Shown in pieces: positions 6,850 to 10,500 of a stretch of 10,500 nt of DNA. The notes under the pieces are model-generated. The model did no database searches. It was not told where the DNA came from and saw only the letters and a program-made list of their open reading frames with translations. The position numbers and the translations under genes are program-made. Each line of letters opens with the position of its first letter. The first letter of the stretch is position 1. Origin of the DNA: Treponema sp. (lineage in GTDB: Bacteria; Spirochaetota; Spirochaetia; Treponematales; Breznakiellaceae); NCBI GenBank assembly GCA_031278025.1, contig JAITLF010000301.1, forward strand, positions 1 to 10,500, read 5' to 3'.

Positions 6850-7744
6850 TTACGATTCCCCTCAGGCCATCAGGTCTTTTCTGGAAGAGCGGGGTTTGGG
6901 AATGCGGAAACGGCTCGGTCAGAATTTTTTGATTAATCCCAACGCCCGCCGGCAGCTTCTGGATGCCTTGGACGCCGGGCCGGGAGACCGGGTGTGGGAA
7001 ATAGGGAGCGGACTGGGGGCCATGACGCGCCCTCTGCTTGAACGAGGGGCAGTGGTATGGGCTTTCGAGATAGACGGGGGCTTTATCACGGCGCTGCGGG
7101 AATTTTTCGGCGGCAATCCCGCCTTTACGTTGATCGAAGGGAATGTCCTTAAAACCTGGCGGGCCGCGCCGCCGGGAGATTATCTTTTCGGTAATCTGCC
7201 CTATACTATCGGGGCTGTTTTGTTGGCCGACTTTATCGAGAAAAACAGGTTCTTTATACGAATGGTAGTAACGGTTCAAAAAGAAGTTGCCCTGCGCATG
7301 GCCGCCAAGGCCGGTTCAAAAGCGTATTCCTCATTTTCTGTCCTCTGCGCTTCCGCCTATAGGATTACACCCCTGTTGGTCATGAAGGGGGCTTCCTTTT
7401 ATCCCGAACCCCGTGTGGATTCCCAGGGAGTCTTGTTCGATCTCAGAACCGACCGGGATCCCGCTACCTATCCCGCTTTTTTCAAACCCCTTGTGCGCTG
7501 CCTTTTCGCGTCCCGGCGCAAAACCGTAAAAAACAACCTGGAACGCTTTGCCCTATCCCTAGCCGGGTCCGCCGTGAACCGGAAAGAGATGTCTGAGCTA
7601 TGCGGGACCGCTCTGAACGATGCAGGTATAGCGCCCAATGAGCGGGCGGAAGGCCTGGGAGTAGATGAATTTGCCGCCCTAGCCCTAAGCCTTGAGCGGG
7701 CATTGGGGCGGGCCGCTCCTGGAGGCAACCATGTCGATCGCTGA
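6827..7744 (+). CDS. rsmA: 16S rRNA (adenine1518/1519-N6,N6)-dimethyltransferase KsgA/RsmA
   Basis: A 305-residue SAM-dependent enzyme that dimethylates two adjacent adenines in the loop of helix 45 of 16S rRNA during late 30S assembly. The motifs are complete and in order: RLGQNFLIN (29-37), the SAM-binding EIGSGLGAMT (58-67), the acidic E81 that contacts the SAM ribose (FEID), the catalytic NLPY (123-126), VTVQKEVALRM (148-158) and FYPEPRVDS (191-199). The start is a TTG, supported by AGGAAG (6816-6821) 5 nt upstream and by the conserved N-terminal YDSPQAIRSFLEERGLGMRKR. The first 23 nt lie inside comEC. The stop overlaps yggS by 14 nt. Loss of KsgA gives kasugamycin resistance in other bacteria. 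Confidence 0.97.
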   Translation: MSPLPPINYDSPQAIRSFLEERGLGMRKRLGQNFLINPNARRQLLDALDAGPGDRVWEIGSGLGAMTRPLLERGAVVWAFEIDGGFITALREFFGGNPAFTLIEGNVLKTWRAAPPGDYLFGNLPYTIGAVLLADFIEKNRFFIRMVVTVQKEVALRMAAKAGSKAYSSFSVLCASAYRITPLLVMKGASFYPEPRVDSQGVLFDLRTDRDPATYPAFFKPLVRCLFASRRKTVKNNLERFALSLAGSAVNRKEMSELCGTALNDAGIAPNERAEGLGVDEFAALALSLERALGRAAPGGNHVDR

Positions 7745-8426
7745 CGCGATAGTCCGCATACAGGAGCGCATAGCCGCCGCCGCTGAGCGCTCAGGCCGGA
7801 GAGCCCAGGACATCCGCCTTATGGGGGTTTCCAAATTCCACCGCCGGGAGAACGTGGAGGAAGCCTGGAACGCCGGGCTTACCCTGTTCGGTGAAAACCG
7901 GGTTCAGGAAGCATCGGGAAAATTCGAAGGCTTTGCCCAAAACCATCCTGGGGCGGAAGTCCACCTCATAGGCTCCCTCCAGCGCAACAAGGCCAAAACC
8001 GCCGTATCCCTCTTTGACTGCATTGAATCCGTAGACCGGGATGATCTCATTGTCAGCCTGGGAACCCTGGGAAAACTCAAAGGGAGTCCCCTTTCCATCC
8101 TGTTTGAGCTTAATTCCGGGGAAGCCTCAAAATCAGGGTACCCCGATGAAGACAGCCTGTTCCGGGCGGCGGAAAAAGCCCTTGCCTTTCCCTCCCTCAC
8201 CATCCGGGGGCTTATGACCATGGCGCCCCTTACGGACGACAGCGCCGTGATACGCCGGGCCTTCCGGTCCCTGGCTCTTGCCAGGGACCGCCTTCAATCC
8301 CGGCTTCCCGAAAGCGACTGGTCCTGCCTTTCTATGGGAATGTCCGGAGATTATGAGATCGCCATTGAAGAAGGCTCCACCCTGGTCCGCATAGGAACCG
8401 CCATCTTTGGGGAGAGGACGCCATGA
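7731..8426 (+). CDS. yggS: YggS/PROSC-family PLP-homeostasis protein
   Basis: A 231-residue single-domain PLP-binding protein with the fold type III TIM barrel, known in other organisms to buffer pyridoxal 5'-phosphate and affect amino-acid pools rather than to catalyse a reaction. The PLP lysine is K35 in MGVSKFH. Other family signatures are LFGENRVQEA (52-61), HLIGSLQRNKAK (78-89), GLMTMAP (160-166) and LSMGMSGDYEIAIEEGSTLVRIGTAIFG (200-227), which holds the phosphate-binding SMGMS and the GSTxVRIG loop. The frame is open back to 7692, but GGAGG (7721-7725) stands 5 nt before the ATG at 7731, which matches normal family length. It starts inside rsmA, and its stop overlaps the next gene by ATGA. 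Confidence 0.95.
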   Translation: MSIADAIVRIQERIAAAAERSGRRAQDIRLMGVSKFHRRENVEEAWNAGLTLFGENRVQEASGKFEGFAQNHPGAEVHLIGSLQRNKAKTAVSLFDCIESVDRDDLIVSLGTLGKLKGSPLSILFELNSGEASKSGYPDEDSLFRAAEKALAFPSLTIRGLMTMAPLTDDSAVIRRAFRSLALARDRLQSRLPESDWSCLSMGMSGDYEIAIEEGSTLVRIGTAIFGERTP

Positions 8427-8977
8427 AAAATCGCGTCAGCGTTAATTTGCCCTTCGCCATTGTTTTTTTTGTCATGCTGTGGCTGATTTTTCCCGTTCCG
8501 CATCTTAGGGCATCGGGGAAAACCGAGCAGCAGGCCGGAGCCGAAACGCAGACCGGGGAAAAAGACGAATACCCCCAATGGGTTCGGGACCTGCGCCGGG
8601 CGGACATTATCACCTTTGGCGTCTTTCCCTTTACCTTTTTTCTGGCCAGTACCATCGTGGAAACCTACCGGTTTTCCCAGCATGACTGGGATTCCCGGTA
8701 CGCGCCCTGGCCGGTGGGTTCTGTTTCCCGAACAACCGGGGAACATATAGCCGCCATTTCCGTTGCGGCAGGCGGGGCAGTCCTGGTGGCCGTGGCCGAT
8801 TACTTCATCCAGCGGGCAAAACGGGAACGGGCCGCACAGGCAGCCGCCCGTATAGCTCCCTCAGAACCGGTCATCACACGGACGCCCTGGCCGCCGGGGG
8901 AGGAAGCCGAAGACGGCCAGATGGAGGAAACGCCGCTTTCGGGAATAGGCGGAGAACCCCCAGGCGAGGCGCCCTGA
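8423..8977 (+). CDS. Small membrane protein of unknown function
   Basis: I do not recognise this 184-residue protein. It has an N-terminal hydrophobic stretch (about 10-26), possibly a signal sequence cleaved near LRA|SGK, a hydrophilic linker (31-60), two probable transmembrane helices (62-78 and 108-126), a basic stop-transfer sequence (RAKRER, 131-136) and a Pro/Glu-rich tail (145-184). A conserved-looking segment, WVRDLRRADIITFGVFPFTFF (53-73), includes charged residues just before the first internal helix. The start is well supported: GGAGAGG (8411-8417) lies 5 nt before the ATG, which overlaps the yggS stop. It ends 1 nt before rluD. Its position between two housekeeping genes with tight spacing argues that it is a real, expressed gene. 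Confidence 0.75.
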   Translation: MKNRVSVNLPFAIVFFVMLWLIFPVPHLRASGKTEQQAGAETQTGEKDEYPQWVRDLRRADIITFGVFPFTFFLASTIVETYRFSQHDWDSRYAPWPVGSVSRTTGEHIAAISVAAGGAVLVAVADYFIQRAKRERAAQAAARIAPSEPVITRTPWPPGEEAEDGQMEETPLSGIGGEPPGEAP

Positions 8978-8978
8978 T

Positions 8979-9920
8979 TTGGCGGAATATTCCGGCAAGG
9001 TAGGGGACATTCCCCACGCACTCAGGCTCGACCGGTATGTCGCCGAATACCTGCGCCTTCTCAGCCGTTCCCAAGTCAAAGCCAGAAACCTCTCCGCCCG
9101 GATCAACGGAAAAAGCGTGAAAATCTCCCGGATAGTAAAAACCGGGGACCGATTGGAACTTTCCTGGGCTGAAGCCGGGCCCACGGCCCTCATCGCCGAG
9201 AACCTTCCCTTGGACATCATCTACGAAGACAGCCGGGTCGTGGTGATCAACAAAGCCCAGGGCATGGTTGTTCATCCCGGCGCGGGGAATCCCGCCGGCA
9301 CCCTGGCAAACGCCCTGCTTTTCAGGCGGCAGGAGCGGGGCGTGGCTGGCGGGGGCCTTAGGCCGGGGATAGTACACCGGTTGGATAAAGATACCTCCGG
9401 CCTCATCATTGCCGCCTACGACGATGACACCCTGACATTTCTTTCGGACCAGTTCAAATCCCGTAAGGTGCGGAAGCTCTACGCCGCCATTACCCTGGGC
9501 ATCCCCCGGAAACCGGAAGGCCTGATAGAAACCTACCACACACGGGACAGCCGAGATCGCAAGAAATTCGCCGTTTCCCCCGACCGGGGTAAAGTCGCCC
9601 GTACGCGGTACCGGGTCGTCCGCGCCTGGAACGGCCATTCCCTCCTTGTACTCAAGCCCGGAACCGGGCGGACTCATCAACTGCGGGTACACCTTAGACA
9701 CCTGGGCTGCCCCATCCTGGGGGACCCCCTGTATGGAAAACCCGACAGCCGTTTCCCGCATGCGACGCTGATGCTCCATGCCAAGATCCTTTCCCTCCGC
9801 ATCCCCAGGCCATCCGCCGGTCCCTTCGTAACAGGAGAATATACGACCTTTAGAACCCCGATTCCCCACCGTTTTCGGGAAATCCTGGAAGCCCTACGCC
9901 CCCGCACCCCCGCGGGGTAG
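8979..9920 (+). CDS. rluD: RluD-type 23S rRNA pseudouridine synthase
   Basis: A 313-residue enzyme of the RsuA/RluA family that converts specific uridines in 23S rRNA to pseudouridine. Residues 15-62 form an S4 RNA-binding domain (RLDRYVAEYL, ARINGKSVKISRIVKTGDRLEL). The catalytic domain carries GIVHRLDKDTSGL (130-142) with the catalytic aspartate D136, VRKLYAA (164-170) and LKPGTGRTHQLRVHL (225-239). The two-domain layout and length fit RluD (which modifies helix 69 in E. coli) or RluC; I cannot separate these with certainty. The start is a TTG one base after the preceding stop, with AGGCGAGG (8962-8969) as a modest ribosome site. The last seven residues (RPRTPAG) and the TAG stop are encoded by a GC-rich repeat, so the native C-terminus probably ended near FREILEAL. 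Confidence 0.93.
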   Translation: MAEYSGKVGDIPHALRLDRYVAEYLRLLSRSQVKARNLSARINGKSVKISRIVKTGDRLELSWAEAGPTALIAENLPLDIIYEDSRVVVINKAQGMVVHPGAGNPAGTLANALLFRRQERGVAGGGLRPGIVHRLDKDTSGLIIAAYDDDTLTFLSDQFKSRKVRKLYAAITLGIPRKPEGLIETYHTRDSRDRKKFAVSPDRGKVARTRYRVVRAWNGHSLLVLKPGTGRTHQLRVHLRHLGCPILGDPLYGKPDSRFPHATLMLHAKILSLRIPRPSAGPFVTGEYTTFRTPIPHRFREILEALRPRTPAG

Positions 9921-9991
9921 AGCCCCGTACCCCCGCCGGGAGGCCAGGGTCCTCCCAGACCCCCAATAAAAATAGTGGGGGATATCCCCCA
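9904..9991. repeat. Half-length copy of the GC-rich repeat element
   Basis: This stretch aligns, with small gaps, to the left half of the element near the window start: CCCCGCGGGG (9909-9918 here; 215-224 there), then AGCCCCGTACCCCCGCC-like sequence, GGAGGCC, a run ending GACCCCC, ATAAAAA and a G5/C5 centre. It ends in a 16-bp perfect palindrome TGGGGGATATCCCCCA (9976-9991), the counterpart of the 15-bp stem of the first copy. It overlaps the end of rluD. A strong hairpin just after a long operon could end transcription, but no U-tract follows. Right-arm sequence is absent, so this copy is half-sized. Confidence 0.75.
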
Positions 9992-9996
9992 TATGC

Positions 9997-10008
9997 GTTT
10001 ATATAAAC
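9997..10008. repeat. 12-bp perfect AT-rich palindrome
   Basis: GTTTATATAAAC reads the same on both strands and directly follows the GC-rich repeat. It could be an operator or simply chance in AT-rich DNA. A -35-like TTGGCA follows at 10011-10016, with a poor -10 (GATAAA, 10032-10037) at 15 bp. Confidence 0.35.
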
Positions 10009-10045
10009 AGTTGGCAAAACAATTCTCATCTGATAAACAGAGGGC

Positions 10046-10207
10046 ATGAGAGAGGAAAACTATACATTCGAATATCCGGCGGCGATGCTGCTGGAGCATC
10101 TCATGTTTTCGGCGCATACATTTCAAGGGCTTCCTTTAGTCTGCGCCGATTCCAAACGACAGAGGCGTCCGGCCCTGTTCCGTCCGGTACACCCTATCCC
10201 TAAGTAA
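10046..10207 (+). CDS. Possible 53-codon small protein, unidentified
   Basis: An ATG at 10046 opens 53 codons ending in TAA (10205-10207), starting MREENYTFEYPAAMLLEHLM. The first 30 residues look protein-like (charged start, then an amphipathic or hydrophobic stretch), while the rest is basic and Pro-rich. A purine run (AGAGGG, 10039-10044) is only 1 nt from the ATG, which is poor spacing. A weak promoter-like pair lies upstream. It could be a small gene, the decayed remnant of a longer one, or chance. Apart from this ORF I see nothing coding in the 300 bases between rluD and the tandem array. Confidence 0.22.
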   Translation: MREENYTFEYPAAMLLEHLMFSAHTFQGLPLVCADSKRQRRPALFRPVHPIPK

Positions 10208-10226
10208 TCGCACATGAACCTGAGTC

Positions 10227-10500
10227 TTGAAGTTCCAGACCTCATTTCTTGAAGTTCCAGACCTCATTTCTTGAAGTTCCAGACCTCATTTCTTGAAGTT
10301 CTAGACCTCATTTCTTGAAGTTCCAGACCTCATTTCTTGGAGTTCCAGACCTGGGTCTAGAAGTTCCAGACCTGGGTCTTGGAGTTCCAGACCTGGGTCT
10401 TGAAGTTCCAGACCTGGGTCTTGAAGTTCCAGACCTGGGTCTTGAAGTTCCAGACCTGGGTCTTGAAGTTCCAGACCTGGGTCTTGAAGTTCCAGACCTG
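10227..10500. repeat. Tandem array of 21-22 bp dyad-symmetric units, continues past the right edge
   Basis: Thirteen units run head to tail with no spacers. Units 1-5 (10227-10336) are 22 bp, TTGAAGTTCCAGACCT followed by CATTTC. Units 6-12 (10337-10483) are 21 bp, the same core followed by GGGTC. Unit 13 is cut by the window edge. Substitutions are few: unit 4 has TTCTAGA, units 6 and 8 start TTGGAG, and unit 7 starts TAGAAG. Each junction of 21-bp units forms an imperfect 19-bp palindrome, GGTCTTGAAGTTCCAGACC, broken only at one symmetric pair and the centre base. It is not a CRISPR array, as there are no unique spacers. Function is unknown; it may be a protein-binding array, a minisatellite, or the end of a repeat-coding gene entering from the right. 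Confidence 0.95.

Noticed and set aside
9677..10126. Minus-strand open frames across the end of rluD and the second repeat
   Set aside because: They are antisense to rluD and pass through repeat sequence, with no domain and no ribosome site.
10227..10500. CRISPR array
   Set aside because: Units are contiguous and nearly identical, with no variable spacers, and no cas gene is present.

Overview
The window looks like chromosomal DNA of a host-associated treponeme (Spirochaetota), probably of the termite-gut type. This is an inference from protein style: the PilZ protein with a membrane anchor, the HEAT-repeat secreted protein, a ComEC without its nuclease domain, and TTG/GTG starts in moderately GC-rich DNA. 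No rRNA or other marker is present to fix the species. The genes look like core genome; no transposase, integrase, phage gene, tRNA or CRISPR array was seen.

Layout, left to right. (1) 1-467: a probable gene start reading leftwards out of the window (1-74, minus) with its own promoter, then a very GC-rich inverted-repeat element (about 163-392). (2) 468-2207, plus: a GH13 subfamily 18 glycoside phosphorylase closely resembling E. coli YcjM (glucosylglycerate phosphorylase). (3) 2222-2878, minus: a CPBP (CAAX/bacteriocin-processing) membrane protease, convergent with the phosphorylase; an 18-bp tandem duplication spans the two stop codons. Its best-supported start is an ACG codon. (4) 2880-2955: a short divergent regulatory region. 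(5) 2955-9920, plus: a tightly packed seven-gene run, PilZ protein, HEAT-repeat protein, comEC, rsmA/ksgA, yggS, a small membrane protein and rluD. Neighbouring genes overlap or lie within a few bases (23 at most), so one operon is likely. (6) 9904-9991: a second, half-length copy of the GC-rich repeat, which supplies the last codons and stop of rluD. (7) 9992-10226: mostly non-coding, with one weak 53-codon ORF. (8) 10227-10500 and beyond: a tandem array of 21-22 bp units, each built around an imperfect 19-bp dyad.

The operon mixes c-di-GMP sensing (PilZ), an envelope HEAT protein, DNA uptake (ComEC) and translation or cofactor housekeeping (16S rRNA dimethylation, PLP homeostasis, 23S rRNA pseudouridylation). 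The enzymes are ordinary. The least explained parts are the dyad tandem array at the right edge, the two related GC-rich repeats, and the ACG start of the protease.
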